Source: an uncultured Tropicimonas sp.
GTDB taxonomy: Bacteria; Pseudomonadota; Alphaproteobacteria; Rhodobacterales; Rhodobacteraceae
Direction of reading: 5' to 3'
Assembly (NCBI GenBank): GCA_947495685.1
Contig: CANLZY010000025.1
Location: 1-64,000 of the forward strand
DNA: 64,000 nucleotides
Part shown: positions 54,267 through 63,893 of the stretch, piece by piece
Layout of the letters: each line of letters begins with the position of its first letter
Numbering within the stretch: position 1 is the first letter of the stretch
The notes under the pieces: model-generated
Told to the model about the DNA's origin: nothing
Database searches by the model: none
The model's input: only the letters and a program-made list of their open reading frames with translations
Made by a program: the position numbers and the translations under genes

Positions 54267-54893
54267 TCAGATGATCGTCGCGTCGGTGGAAGCAATCATC
54301 TCTTCGCGGGAGACGCCCGGCGCAAGCTCTTCGATGTGGAGCCCCTTGTGGGTCACATCGAGCACGCCGAGGTTGGTGATGATGCGATCGACCACACCCT
54401 TGCCCGTCAGCGGCAGGGTGCATGTTTTCAGCACCTTGGATTCACCCTTCTTGTTGGTGTGATCCATCACCACGACCACCCGGCCGACACCGGCCACCAG
54501 GTCCATCGCGCCGCCCATGCCCTTGACCAGCTTGCCCGGAATCATCCAGTTGGCAAGGTCGCCGTTCTCGGCCACTTCCATTGCTCCCAGAATCGCCATG
54601 GCGATCTTGCCGCCACGGATCATGCCAAAGCTCTGCGCGCTGTCGAAATAGGCGGTCTGCGGCAACTCGGTGATCGTCTGCTTTCCGGCATTGATCAGGT
54701 CGGCATCCTCCTCGCCCTCAAAGGGAAAGGGGCCCATACCCAGCATGCCGTTCTCCGATTGCAACGTCACCTCGATCCCGTCGGGGATGTAGTTGGCGAC
54801 CAGCGTCGGGATCCCGATACCGAGGTTCACGTACCAGCCGTCTTCCAGTTCCTGCGCAGCCCGCGCGGCCATCTGATTGCGATCCCAGGGCAT
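54267..54893 (-). CDS. 3-oxoacid CoA-transferase subunit B
   Basis: Beta subunit of 208 residues of a SCOT/AtoA-type transferase that moves CoA between succinyl-CoA (or another donor) and acetoacetate. The catalytic Glu region is [14 protein letters not shown], and the C-terminal half contains [20 protein letters not shown] and [16 protein letters not shown]. The gene overlaps subunit A by one base (TAATG), a usual coupling. It allows use of ketone bodies or storage polymer products. Confidence 0.93.
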   Translation of the reverse strand: MPWDRNQMAARAAQELEDGWYVNLGIGIPTLVANYIPDGIEVTLQSENGMLGMGPFPFEGEEDADLINAGKQTITELPQTAYFDSAQSFGMIRGGKIAMAILGAMEVAENGDLANWMIPGKLVKGMGGAMDLVAGVGRVVVVMDHTNKKGESKVLKTCTLPLTGKGVVDRIITNLGVLDVTHKGLHIEELAPGVSREEMIASTDATII

Positions 54894-55597
54894 TACACGG
54901 CCTCCTTCTGGCGGATGGTGCGCTGTTCGATGCGCTTTTCGTGCTCGCCCTGCACGATCCGGTGCACGTAGATGCCCGGCAGATGGATGGAATCCGGGTC
55001 CAGCGATCCGGTCTCGACGATCTCTTCAACCTCGACCACGCAGACCTTGCCGCACATCGCGGCTGGCGGGTTGAAATTGCGTGCCGTCTTGCGGAACACC
55101 AGGTTTCCGGTCGGGTCCGCCTTCCAGGCCTTGACGATGGACAGATCGGCAAAGATGCCTTCTTCCAGAATGTAGGTCTCGCCGTTGAAGTCCTTGTGCT
55201 CCTTGCCGTCGGCAATCACGGTGCCGACGCCGGTCTTGGTGTAGAAGCCCGGGATGCCACAGCCACCGGCCCGCATCCGCTCGGCCAGCGTGCCCTGCGG
55301 ATTGAACTCCAGCTCTAGTTCGCCCGACAGGTACTGGCGCATGAACTCGGCGTTCTCGCCCACGTAGGACGACATCATCTTCTTCACCTGTTTGCTCTGC
55401 AACAGGATGCCGATCCCGAAATCGTCAACGCCCGCGTTGTTGGACGCAAAGGTCAGATCCTTGGCGCCGTTGTCCCGGATTGCGTTCAGCAACAATTCGG
55501 GAATTCCGCAGAGACCAAAGCCTCCGGCGGCAATCAGAATGCCGTCTCGCAGCAGCCCGTCCAGCGCCTCGGCAGCGCTGCCGTATACCTTGTTCAT
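54893..55597 (-). CDS. 3-oxoacid CoA-transferase subunit A
   Basis: Alpha subunit of 234 residues. The Gly-rich CoA-binding motif [18 protein letters not shown] (about 22-39) and [20 protein letters not shown] are typical, as is [19 protein letters not shown]. It forms the active heterodimer with subunit B. The start has a strong site (GGGAGG). Nothing nearby shows which ketogenic pathway it serves. Confidence 0.93.
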   Translation of the reverse strand: MNKVYGSAAEALDGLLRDGILIAAGGFGLCGIPELLLNAIRDNGAKDLTFASNNAGVDDFGIGILLQSKQVKKMMSSYVGENAEFMRQYLSGELELEFNPQGTLAERMRAGGCGIPGFYTKTGVGTVIADGKEHKDFNGETYILEEGIFADLSIVKAWKADPTGNLVFRKTARNFNPPAAMCGKVCVVEVEEIVETGSLDPDSIHLPGIYVHRIVQGEHEKRIEQRTIRQKEAV

Positions 55598-55786
55598 GGA
55601 GAACCTCCCGTTGACCCTTTGGGTACAGGGTTCTGACCGGAGATCCGTTGCGTGTCAAATGAATGCTGCGATGCGGCACCCCAGGGCCGGCGAGGCCCCG
55701 CTGCCCACGTCGCCCTGCCGCACGGCGCTATCCCGGTTTGCGGAGATCCGGGCCGGGGTGGCCCGGCTCCTGTTCAAACGCCCCGA

Positions 55787-58414
55787 TTACTCCGTCGCAG
55801 TCTTTTTCGGAGTGGCCTTTTTCCCGGCGGGTTTCTTGGAAGCCGGCTTCTTTACAGCAGGTTTTTTCTTGGCGGCGGCTTTCTTTGGCGCGGCCTTTCG
55901 GCCTGTGCCCTTCTTGCCGGCCTTTTCGGTGATCAATTCCACCGCCTGCTCCATCGTCACCGATTGCGGATCGGTGTCTTTGGGCAGCGTCGCATTGACC
56001 TTTTCCCATTTCACGTAGGGCCCGTAACGGCCTTCCATGACGTTCACCGGTCCGCCGTTCTCGGGATGCTCGCCGAGTTCTTTCAACGGTTTGGCCGCCG
56101 TTCCACCGCGACCGCGCGGGTTGGCGCGTTTTTCGGCCAGCATTTCGACCGCCCGGTTCATGCCGACCTCGAACACCTCGGCAGGGTCCTTGAGATTGGC
56201 ATAGGTCGGTTTTTCGGCGTCGGGCATCGTGTGGGCAATATAGGGGCCGAAGCGGCCGAAATTGCTGGTGATCATGCCGCCTTCGGGATGCTCGCCGATC
56301 TCGCGCGGCAGGCTCAGCAGCGTCACCGCCTTGGCAAGGTCCATCTCTTCGGCTGCCCAACCCTTGGGCAGGCTGGAGCGGGGCGGTTTAGGTGTTTCTT
56401 CTGTCACGTCACCGCGTTGAACGTACGGCCCATAGCGGCCGTCGCGCAGGGTGATCTTGTCGCCATTGTCTTCGCCCAGCAGCTTGCCATCCGGGCCAAT
56501 ACCCGATTCCTCGGTGCCCGGCGGGCCAAAGGGGCGGGTGTAGCGGCATTCGGGATAGTTCGAACAGCCGATGAACGCGCCACCGGAGCGTGCGGTGCGC
56601 ATCGACAACCGACCGGCTCCGCAATTGGGGCACAAACGCGGGTCGGTTCCCTCTGCGTTGGGCGGGAACAAGTGCGGTTCCAGCACCTCGTTGATCTTTT
56701 CGAGAACCTCTGTGATGCGCAATTCGGAGGTGTCTGCGACGGCGGCCGAGAAGTCGCGCCAGAAATTCGCCAGGACCTGCTTGTAGTCGGCATCGCCCGC
56801 CGACACGTGGTCCAGTTCCTCCTCCAGACCGGCGGTGAAGTCGTATCCGACGTACTTGCGGAAATAGTTGTACAGGAACGCAACAACCAGGCGTCCCTTG
56901 TCCTCCGGGATCAGCCGGTCCTTTTCCTTGCGCACATAGCCGCGGTCCTGAATCGTCGTGACGATCGACGCATAGGTCGACGGACGCCCGATGCCGAGCT
57001 CTTCCATCCGTTTGACCAGCGTGGCCTCGGTGTAGCGCGGCGGCGGTTGCGTGAAGTGCTGTTCGGGGCTGATCGAGCGCTTGGCGGCAGGGTCGCCCTG
57101 CATGATCGAAGGCAGGCGCTTGTCATCATCGTCGATGACAACGTCATCGCGGCCTTCTTCGTAGACCTTCATGAAACCGTCGAACAGAACGACCTGGCCG
57201 TTGGCGCGCAGGACGACCTGACCATCGGCGCTGGCGACATCGACCACCGTGCGCTCCATCCGGGCGGCGGCCATCTGGCTGGCCAGCGTCCGCTTCCAGA
57301 TCAGGTCATAAAGCTTGCGCTGGTCGGTTTCTGTCACCTTCAGGCTGGCAGCGTCCCGGGTCATCTCGGTCGGGCGAATACATTCGTGCGCTTCCTGCGC
57401 GTTCTTGGCCTTGTTCTTGTAGATTCGCGGGCTGTCGGGAACGTATTCCGCCCCATAGCGGTCCTTTATCGCCTCGCGGGCAGCAGTCACGGCTTCCGGC
57501 GCCATGTCGATCCCGTCGGTCCGCATGTAGGTGATCAGACCGGCCTCATAGAGACGCTGAGCGGCGTTCATCGTCTGGCGTGCGCCCATGCCGAACTTTC
57601 GGCTGGCTTCCTGCTGCAGGGTCGACGTCATGAAGGGCGCTGAAGGGTTGCGAGTGGCCGGTTTTGCCTCGACCGCCTGTACGCTGAGGTCGCGCGACGT
57701 GATCGCCTGCGCCGCCAGTTCGGCGGCGGTTGCGTTTGCGATGTCGAATTTGTCGAGCTTCTTGCCGCCCAGAACCGTCAACCGCGCTTCGAAGGTCTGG
57801 CCGCGCGGTGTTTCCAGGATCGCCTTGACGGTCCAGTATTCCTGCGGCTTGAAGGCCTCGATTTCCATCTCGCGCTCGACGATCAACCGCAGGCAGACCG
57901 ACTGCACCCGTCCCGCCGACCTTGAGCCGGGCAGCTTGCGCCATAGAACCGGCGACAGGTTGAACCCCACAAGGTAGTCAAGCGCGCGGCGGGCCAGATA
58001 GGCATCCACCAGCGGCTGGTCCACCTGGCGCGGGTTCTTCATAGCCTCGGTCACGGCCGATTTGGTGATCGCGTTGAACACGACCCGGCTGACCGGCGTG
58101 TCCTTCTTGATCGCACGCCGCTTTCGCAGCGCCTGTTCCAGGTGCCAACTGATCGCCTCGCCCTCGCGATCGGGGTCGGTCGCGAGGATCAGTTCGTTGT
58201 CATCCTGAAGCGCGTCGGCGATCGCTTTCACATGTTTGCGAGAATCGTTCCCGATTTCCCAGGTCATCTCGAAGTCATGCTCGGTATCCACCGATCCGTC
58301 TTTTGGCGGCAGGTCCCGAACGTGCCCGTAGGACGCCAGTACGGTGTAATTGTCGCCGAGATACTTGTTGATTGTCTTGGCCTTGGCGGGCGATTCGACG
58401 ACGACGACGGGCAT
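55787..58414 (-). CDS. topA: DNA topoisomerase I TopA
   Basis: Type IA topoisomerase of 875 residues that relaxes negative supercoils. The Toprim domain starts at the N-terminus (MPVVVVESPAKAKTINKYLG) with DPDREGEAISWHL. The active-site Tyr is in GLITYMRTDG. A zinc-finger-like CPNCGAGRLSMRT...C...C stretch follows near residue 600, and topoisomerase C-terminal repeats (FGRFGPYIAH, EGRYGPYVKW). The last 45 residues are Lys/Ala/Pro-rich, a basic tail that may aid DNA binding. Confidence 0.96.
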   Translation of the reverse strand: MPVVVVESPAKAKTINKYLGDNYTVLASYGHVRDLPPKDGSVDTEHDFEMTWEIGNDSRKHVKAIADALQDDNELILATDPDREGEAISWHLEQALRKRRAIKKDTPVSRVVFNAITKSAVTEAMKNPRQVDQPLVDAYLARRALDYLVGFNLSPVLWRKLPGSRSAGRVQSVCLRLIVEREMEIEAFKPQEYWTVKAILETPRGQTFEARLTVLGGKKLDKFDIANATAAELAAQAITSRDLSVQAVEAKPATRNPSAPFMTSTLQQEASRKFGMGARQTMNAAQRLYEAGLITYMRTDGIDMAPEAVTAAREAIKDRYGAEYVPDSPRIYKNKAKNAQEAHECIRPTEMTRDAASLKVTETDQRKLYDLIWKRTLASQMAAARMERTVVDVASADGQVVLRANGQVVLFDGFMKVYEEGRDDVVIDDDDKRLPSIMQGDPAAKRSISPEQHFTQPPPRYTEATLVKRMEELGIGRPSTYASIVTTIQDRGYVRKEKDRLIPEDKGRLVVAFLYNYFRKYVGYDFTAGLEEELDHVSAGDADYKQVLANFWRDFSAAVADTSELRITEVLEKINEVLEPHLFPPNAEGTDPRLCPNCGAGRLSMRTARSGGAFIGCSNYPECRYTRPFGPPGTEESGIGPDGKLLGEDNGDKITLRDGRYGPYVQRGDVTEETPKPPRSSLPKGWAAEEMDLAKAVTLLSLPREIGEHPEGGMITSNFGRFGPYIAHTMPDAEKPTYANLKDPAEVFEVGMNRAVEMLAEKRANPRGRGGTAAKPLKELGEHPENGGPVNVMEGRYGPYVKWEKVNATLPKDTDPQSVTMEQAVELITEKAGKKGTGRKAAPKKAAAKKKPAVKKPASKKPAGKKATPKKTATE

Positions 58415-58543
58415 GGATGAACCTTCGGAATTGGGTCGTACAATTGGCGGCGGACCATGTGGTGCCCGTGCAGGGTTGTCAACTGCGGCACCGCGGCGTG
58501 TGTCTTTCCACCCTAAGGAAGCTGTGTGCGGGAAAATCTCGCC

Positions 58544-59737
58544 TCACCTGCCATCGGGCGACGCAGTCCGGGACAGCAAACCACCGGGTTGCCGGGTGAT
58601 GCAGCCCTCCATCTCCAGCTCCAGCAGGTCGTTTGCGATGCTGGGACCGGGCAGGGCAAGGTCGCGGATCAATTGATCCTCGGCAATCGGAGCCGCCCCG
58701 AGGAGCGTCAGGATCCGCTGCCGTATCGACGGCGAAGCCTCGCCGGAAGTGGGCGGAGTGGGCTTGGCAATGGGGTGAGGCGCTTGCGGTGGCGCGCTTT
58801 TGCGGCGTGAACGGGCCGGTCGCGATGGTGCCCGAACCGAAAGGTCGAGGGACCCGAGGGCTTCCAGCACGTCTTCGGGGCCGCGCACCAATGTGGCGCC
58901 GTCCCGGATCAGCATGTTGCAGCCCGAAGCCCGCGCGTCGAAGGGATGACCAGGAACTGCCAGCACGTCGCGCCCCTGGTCGAGGGCGTCGCGTGCGGTG
59001 ATCAGGCTGCCAGACCGGGCCGCTGCCTCCACCACGAGCACCGCGCGCGACAGGCCCGAGATAATGCGGTTGCGTCGGGGAAAGTGGCGGGCTTGCGGTT
59101 GCAGGCCGGGGGGCATCTCGGACAGGATCAGGCCGGAGGCGGCGATCCGGGTGGTCAACTCCGCGTTCTCGCGTGGATAGACGATGTCGACCCCGCCCGC
59201 GACGACGGCGATGGTGCCGGTATCGACGGTCGCATCATGGGCCACGGCGTCAATGCCGCGTGCAAGGCCAGAGACAACGACCAATCCGGCTTGCCCAAGG
59301 CCCTGCGCGAACGCCCTGGCCGCGCGCAGGCCGAGGCTGGACGCATTGCGAGCGCCGACCATGGCGACGGCTGGACGGGCCGCGAGCGAGACGTCCCCCA
59401 GGGCCCAAAGCATCGGTGGGGCATCCGGCAACTCGGCAAGGGCAACGGGATAAGCGGCCTCTCCGAAAAACACCGGTACAGCACCGGCATGACGTCCGGC
59501 GGCAAGCTCGCGGTCGACAAGGTGAGGGGGGCAGGGGGTGTATTTGCTGACACCGGCCTTGGCGGCAATGCTCGGAAGGGCCGCAAGAGCGGCATCCGCG
59601 TCACCGTCGTGCTCGGCCATCAAACGATAGAAGGTTGCGGTTCCGACTCGGTGGGAGCGCAAGAGACGAAGCCAGCTTCGTCTGAGTCCTTCCGAGGTGG
59701 GTGGTGCGAGGGGGGGTGGGGAAGAAAACAATTCCAA
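58544..59737 (-). CDS. dprA: DprA, DNA-processing protein for natural transformation
   Basis: DNA-protecting protein of 397 residues that loads RecA on incoming single strands. The Rossmann-like core has VAMVGARNASSLGL, VSGLARGIDAVAH, TIAVVAGGVDIVYPREN and LVVEAAARSGSLITA. A short SAM-like N-domain (about 20-90) and a C-terminal winged-helix (residues 340-397, after a Pro/Arg-rich linker) complete it. The start is TTG at 59737; an in-frame stop lies just upstream, so no ATG start can exist further up. A CtrA-like site lies 48 bases before it, which fits the known CtrA control of dprA in Rhodobacter capsulatus. Confidence 0.94.
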   Translation of the reverse strand: MELFSSPPPLAPPTSEGLRRSWLRLLRSHRVGTATFYRLMAEHDGDADAALAALPSIAAKAGVSKYTPCPPHLVDRELAAGRHAGAVPVFFGEAAYPVALAELPDAPPMLWALGDVSLAARPAVAMVGARNASSLGLRAARAFAQGLGQAGLVVVSGLARGIDAVAHDATVDTGTIAVVAGGVDIVYPRENAELTTRIAASGLILSEMPPGLQPQARHFPRRNRIISGLSRAVLVVEAAARSGSLITARDALDQGRDVLAVPGHPFDARASGCNMLIRDGATLVRGPEDVLEALGSLDLSVRAPSRPARSRRKSAPPQAPHPIAKPTPPTSGEASPSIRQRILTLLGAAPIAEDQLIRDLALPGPSIANDLLELEMEGCITRQPGGLLSRTASPDGR

Positions 59738-59785
59738 ACCGTCGCCACTTCATCTCTTGCTGAAACCATCGCTAAAGTGAATCGG

Positions 59786-59800
59786 TTAACCGAAGGTAAA
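59786..59800 (-). promoter_or_regulatory. CtrA-like site upstream of dprA
   Basis: On the minus strand TTTA (59797-59800), seven bases, then TTAACC (ending at 59784), one mismatch from the TTAA-N7-TTAA consensus of CtrA. It sits 48 bases upstream of the TTG start, a natural place for a promoter. CtrA control of dprA is known in Rhodobacter capsulatus, where it matters for gene transfer agent uptake. Confidence 0.5.
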
Positions 59801-59917
59801 CGTTTCCCGGAATTCTGGCTGTCGCCCAGATAGAGGATCTGGCGGGGCGGGGCGGGAGCCCGGATAGATCACGGTGAAGCGCCGAACACGCCGTCGCCAG
59901 CCCGCGACCCTTGCCGC

Positions 59918-60403
59918 TCAAAGTATCCGTTCGAACAACAGGCAGGGCAAAGGGTAAGTCCCTGATCGTGTTTCCAGATGTGCGGTGTGGATACCGCAGC
60001 TCTTCCAGCCCTCGCGGGTATAGAACGCTGCGGCGCGCCGATTTTCAGGAAGGCAGTCGAGCCGAAGTGTGCGGGCCCCAAGCGCCTGCAGCCGGCCCTC
60101 TGCATCACGCAAAAGTGTCGTGGCAATGTCGGTTCCGCGTGCGTCCGGCGTGACGAATAACTGGTCGATCCCGGCCTTTGCGCCGGTAATGATTGCGCAG
60201 AAACCGGTTATCCCGCCTGTTTCGGAAACGGACACCCGCACCCGAGCAAGCATACGCTCCAGCCGGATGCGGAAGGCCAGCGGCGTCCGCTCGGCCAGAA
60301 GATCAGCCGGCACATGGGCGCCATGGGCCTCGTGCCAGCCTTCGTTCCACAGCGAGACGAGCGCCGGAATGTCGCCTGCGACGGCGTCCCGCAGCGTCGT
60401 CAT
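59918..60403 (-). CDS. GNAT-family acetyltransferase
   Basis: Protein of 161 residues with the GNAT fold: MTTLRDAVAGDIPALVSLWN (N-terminal strand and helix), IDQLFVTPDARGTDIATTLL (motif A, with ARGTDIA where the acetyl-CoA loop is usually R/QxxGxG/A) and LPENRRAAAFYTREGWKSCG (motif B). The substrate is unknown. It overlaps the tldD stop by 4 bases (ATGA), so it is translated with tldD. The frame is open upstream, but ATG 60401-60403 gives the family start. Confidence 0.85.
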   Translation of the reverse strand: MTTLRDAVAGDIPALVSLWNEGWHEAHGAHVPADLLAERTPLAFRIRLERMLARVRVSVSETGGITGFCAIITGAKAGIDQLFVTPDARGTDIATTLLRDAEGRLQALGARTLRLDCLPENRRAAAFYTREGWKSCGIHTAHLETRSGTYPLPCLLFERIL

Positions 60404-61830
60404 GCGGCAGAGCCCCCGACCGTCAGCCCGCCGATGCGCAGGGTCGGTTGTCCGACGCCGACGGGCACCCATTGGCCTGCCTTGCCGCAGTTGCCGATGC
60501 CGGGATCAAGGGACATGTCGTTGCCGATGGCGGTGATGTTGCGCAGGGCGGTCGGACCGTCACCGATGAGCGTGGCCCCCCGGACCGGCGCGCCGACCTT
60601 GCCATCCTTGACCCGGTAGGCCTCGGTGCAGGAAAAGACGAACTTGCCGTTGGTGATGTCGACCTGGCCGCCACCAAAGCCGACTGCATAGATTCCATCC
60701 TTCAGGTCGGCGAGAATGTCTGCCGGCGCGGCGTCTCCTGACAACATGTAGGTGTTGGTCATCCGGGGCATTGGCGGGTGAGCATAGCTTTCCCGGCGAC
60801 CATTGCCGGTAGGCGTGCCACCCATCAACCGGGCATTCTGTCGATCCTGCATGTATCCAACAAGGATGCCGTCCTCGATCAGGACGTTGCGGCCCGACGG
60901 GGTGCCTTCGTCATCAATGGTGACCGAGCCCCGGCGGTCAGGGATGGTGCCGTCATCGAGCACGGTAACGCCCTTCGAGGCGATCTGCTGGCCCATCAGC
61001 CCTGCGAAGGCCGAGGTGCCCTTGCGGTTGGCGTCGCCTTCGAGGCCATGGCCGATGGCTTCGTGCAGCAGGATTCCGGGCCAGCCGGGGCCAAGAACCA
61101 CGTCCATGACCCCGGCCGGGGCGGGTTCGGCCTCGAGGTTGACCAGCGCGATGCGCAACGCCTCGCGGGTGACGCCCTGCCAGTGGGCGCGGTCGAGCAG
61201 GCCATCGAGGCCAGCACGCCCGCCGCCGCCGGTTCCGCCCTGCTCGCGCCGCCCGTCCTGCTCGACGATCACGCTCACGTTCATGCGGCTCATGGGGCGG
61301 CAATCGGAGACGAGCGTGCCGTCGGGGCGCAGAATTGTCACCTCCTGCAACGAGGCGGCGACCGTGGCGGACACCTGCACGACGCGCGGGTCCAATGCCC
61401 GTGCAAAGGCGTCGATTTCCCTGAGCGTTTCGATCTTTACCGCGAAGGTGGCATCGGTGATCGGGTCGGCATCGCCATAGAGTTTACGATTCGTTGCAAG
61501 CGGCCCGTCGGACAGAACACCGCCGCCATCGGTGACCGCCAGACGCGCCGTTTCAGCCGCCCGTCGCAGGGCAGCCTCGCTGATTTCGGTCGAGTGTGCG
61601 TAGGCCGCGGTTTCACCCCGTACGGCCCGCAAGCCAAAACCTTCGGACGCGTCATAGCTTGCGGTTCGCAGCCGACTGTCGTCGAAAACGAGCGCTTCCG
61701 ACCTGCGTCGTTCGAGAAAAATCTCTCCGTCATCAGCACCTTGCGTGGCAAGTTGAAGGATCCCGAGGGTCGCATCCAGGTCGAGCCGATTGTCGAAGGG
61801 GCGAAAAGGTGCATTTGCGGTCGAGGTCAA
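60400..61830 (-). CDS. tldD: TldD, metalloprotease of the TldD/PmbA pair
   Basis: Metalloprotease of 476 residues. The zinc motif HEAIGHGLEGD lies near residue 245, within GPGWPGILLHEAIGHGL. The C-terminal part (TNTYMLSGD, GFGGGQVDITNGKFVFSC, IGNDMSLDPGIGNCGKAGQW) is typical. With TldE/PmbA it degrades unfolded peptides and processes some peptide toxins. I chose TTG at 61828-61830 because AAGGAGA ends seven bases before it; an ATG at 61884 also opens the frame but has no such site and adds 18 residues. Confidence 0.93.
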   Translation of the reverse strand: MTSTANAPFRPFDNRLDLDATLGILQLATQGADDGEIFLERRRSEALVFDDSRLRTASYDASEGFGLRAVRGETAAYAHSTEISEAALRRAAETARLAVTDGGGVLSDGPLATNRKLYGDADPITDATFAVKIETLREIDAFARALDPRVVQVSATVAASLQEVTILRPDGTLVSDCRPMSRMNVSVIVEQDGRREQGGTGGGGRAGLDGLLDRAHWQGVTREALRIALVNLEAEPAPAGVMDVVLGPGWPGILLHEAIGHGLEGDANRKGTSAFAGLMGQQIASKGVTVLDDGTIPDRRGSVTIDDEGTPSGRNVLIEDGILVGYMQDRQNARLMGGTPTGNGRRESYAHPPMPRMTNTYMLSGDAAPADILADLKDGIYAVGFGGGQVDITNGKFVFSCTEAYRVKDGKVGAPVRGATLIGDGPTALRNITAIGNDMSLDPGIGNCGKAGQWVPVGVGQPTLRIGGLTVGGSAA

Positions 61831-61869
61831 GGGGCGTCTCCTTATTATCGATATATTCGATTGTGAGTT

Positions 61870-61885
61870 GGTGACGCAAATCACC
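61870..61885. promoter_or_regulatory. Crp/Fnr-like palindrome between tldD and ctaC
   Basis: GGTGACGCAAATCACC is an inverted repeat with GTGA-N6-TCAC spacing, the core of Crp/Fnr-type sites. It lies 40 bases upstream of the tldD start and about 130 bases before ctaC, so it could affect either. The match is judged by eye. Confidence 0.35.
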
Positions 61886-62018
61886 GGGTTGTGCAGTTTT
61901 GCGTAATATGGTCTCTACACTGAAGGACACAACGGGCTCTTTCCGCCTGACGGCGGCGGCCATCTGGGAGGAGGCCCGTTTTCGACTTTTGTCGAGTAGC
62001 GAACGGGACAAAGATTTG

Positions 62019-62915
62019 ATGCGATTTACGACGCTTAAGAGCGGCCTTCTGGCTGCCTTGGCTGGCCTTTCGATGGCCGGCACTGCTCAGGCTCAGGACG
62101 TTTTGGGCACCCTCGAAGTAAAGGGTGCTCCGATTCCGGGCGGGTATGGTTTCCAACCGGCTGCGACCGAACTGGCCCGCGATCTGCAATGGCTTGACGG
62201 CATGCTGCTGGTCATCATCACGGCCATCGTGCTGTTCGTGATGGGCCTGATGGCGTGGGTGATCCTGCGTCACAACCGCAAGGCCAACCCCGAGCCTGCG
62301 GGCTTTACCCACAACTCGCCGCTCGAAATCGCGTGGACGATTGTTCCGATCGTGATCCTGGTCTTCATCGGGTCCTTTTCCCTCCCGGTCCTGTTCAAGC
62401 AGCAGATCATCCCCGAGGGCGATATCACGATCAAGGCGACCGGCAACCAGTGGTATTGGTCGTACGAGTATCAAGATCATGAATTCACCTTTGACAGCTA
62501 CATGATCGGTGCGGACGCCGAAAACAAGATGACCCCGGAGGTCGAGGCCGAACTGATCGAGGCCGGCTACAAGAAGGAACACTTCCTTCTCGCCACTGAC
62601 ACGGCTGTCGTTGTTCCTGTGAACAAGGTCGTGGTTCTTCAGGTCACCTCCGCCGACGTGATCCACTCCTGGACCATTCCCGCCTTTGGCGTGAAGCAGG
62701 ACGCGGTTCCCGGGCGTCTCGCCGAACTGTGGTTCAAGGCCGAGGAAGAAGGCGTCTATTTCGGCCAGTGTTCCGAGCTGTGTGGCATCGCGCATGCCTA
62801 CATGCCGATCACGGTCAAGGTGGTCAGTCAGGAGGTCTATGACGCCTGGTTGGACAGTGCCATCGAGGAATACGCCGGCAAGCCGCGCGCCATCGACGTC
62901 GCGTCGGCCGAGTGA
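62019..62915 (+). CDS. ctaC: Cytochrome c oxidase subunit II (CtaC)
   Basis: Subunit II of 298 residues of the aa3-type terminal oxidase. A signal peptide (ends AQAQ, about 24) is followed by two transmembrane helices (MLLVIITAIVLFVMGLMAWV and IAWTIVPIVILVFIGSF) and the periplasmic cupredoxin domain. The CuA site is complete: H in DVIHSW and C-x3-C-x3-H-x3-M in GQCSELCGIAHAYMPI. TGNQWYWSYEY is the electron-entry aromatic patch. The frame is open upstream; ATG 62019 starts the signal peptide. Confidence 0.96.
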   Translation: MRFTTLKSGLLAALAGLSMAGTAQAQDVLGTLEVKGAPIPGGYGFQPAATELARDLQWLDGMLLVIITAIVLFVMGLMAWVILRHNRKANPEPAGFTHNSPLEIAWTIVPIVILVFIGSFSLPVLFKQQIIPEGDITIKATGNQWYWSYEYQDHEFTFDSYMIGADAENKMTPEVEAELIEAGYKKEHFLLATDTAVVVPVNKVVVLQVTSADVIHSWTIPAFGVKQDAVPGRLAELWFKAEEEGVYFGQCSELCGIAHAYMPITVKVVSQEVYDAWLDSAIEEYAGKPRAIDVASAE

Positions 62916-62948
62916 TCCGGCCGATCGTTGCAAGCCGACAGGTGAGCC

Positions 62949-63893
62949 ATGTCTGATACAAGTCTCCATAGTATTTCCCGCAGTGCCGAACCGGAACTGA
63001 AGGACTACTTCGCCCTGCTCAAGCCACGGGTGATGTCTCTGGTCGTCTTCACCGCGCTGGTGGGGCTGCTGGTCGCGCCTGTGCCCGTGCACCCGTTCAT
63101 CGTGTTTACCTCGGTGCTGTTCATTGCCATTGGCGGTGGCGCCTCGGGCGCGCTGAACATGTGGTGGGACGCGGATATCGACCGCATCATGCGCCGTACC
63201 GCGAAACGCCCGATCCCCGCCGGCAAGGTCTCCGAGGGAGAAGCCCTCGGCCTCGGGCTGGCGCTGTCGGGTCTTGCGGTCATGATGCTGGCGCTCGCCT
63301 CGAACCTTGTCGCGGCGGGTTTGCTGGCGTTCACCATCTTTTTTTACGTCGTCGTTTACACGATGTGGTTGAAGCGCTGGACCCCGCAGAACATCGTGAT
63401 CGGCGGTGCCGCCGGGGCATTCCCGCCGATGATCGGCTGGGCCGTTGCCACGGGCGGGGTCTCGATTGAATCCGTCTTGATGTTTGCACTGATCTTCATC
63501 TGGACGCCGCCGCATTTCTGGGCGTTGGCGCTGTTCATGAAGAGCGACTACGATGATGCGGGCGTGCCGATGCTGACCGTGACTCACGGCCATGACACCA
63601 CGCGCAAGCACATCCTGGCCTACACGGTGCTGTTGGCGATCTGTTCCCTGGCGCTGGCCTTCACGTCCATCGGGGGACCTGTCTACCTGATTGCGGCGGT
63701 GGTGCTGAACTTCCGGTTCCTTGTCGGTGCCTGGAAGATCTACAAACGGACCACGCCACAGGCCGAGGCCGATGTTTATGGTGCGGAGAAACGGTTCTTC
63801 AAGCTGTCGCTATGGTACCTTTTCCTGCATTTTACCGCGTTGCTGGCCGACGCAACGCTGCGGGCCTTCGGTCTGCTGGGAGGATGGGGATGA
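62949..63893 (+). CDS. ctaB: Protoheme IX farnesyltransferase (heme O synthase, CtaB)
   Basis: UbiA-family membrane enzyme of 314 residues with about nine helices that adds a farnesyl group to heme B for the oxidase. The first Asp-rich motif is [15 protein letters not shown] (prenyl-PP binding) and the second [14 protein letters not shown]. Heme O synthase features [11 protein letters not shown] and [10 protein letters not shown] are present. The gene lies 33 bases after ctaC, and its stop overlaps the next gene (ATGA). Confidence 0.95.
   Translation: MSDTSLHSISRSAEPELKDYFALLKPRVMSLVVFTALVGLLVAPVPVHPFIVFTSVLFIAIGGGASGALNMWWDADIDRIMRRTAKRPIPAGKVSEGEALGLGLALSGLAVMMLALASNLVAAGLLAFTIFFYVVVYTMWLKRWTPQNIVIGGAAGAFPPMIGWAVATGGVSIESVLMFALIFIWTPPHFWALALFMKSDYDDAGVPMLTVTHGHDTTRKHILAYTVLLAICSLALAFTSIGGPVYLIAAVVLNFRFLVGAWKIYKRTTPQAEADVYGAEKRFFKLSLWYLFLHFTALLADATLRAFGLLGGWG

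Noticed and set aside
55652-57643. A 663-codon open frame on the plus strand opposite topA
   Set aside because: It lies entirely opposite topA, whose protein has all expected motifs. The plus frame has no family features and is a product of high GC content.
62949-63893. UbiA-family enzyme as the missing precursor synthase for the DprE1/DprE2 pathway
   Set aside because: It has heme O synthase motifs and sits between ctaC and the next oxidase gene; it is CtaB.
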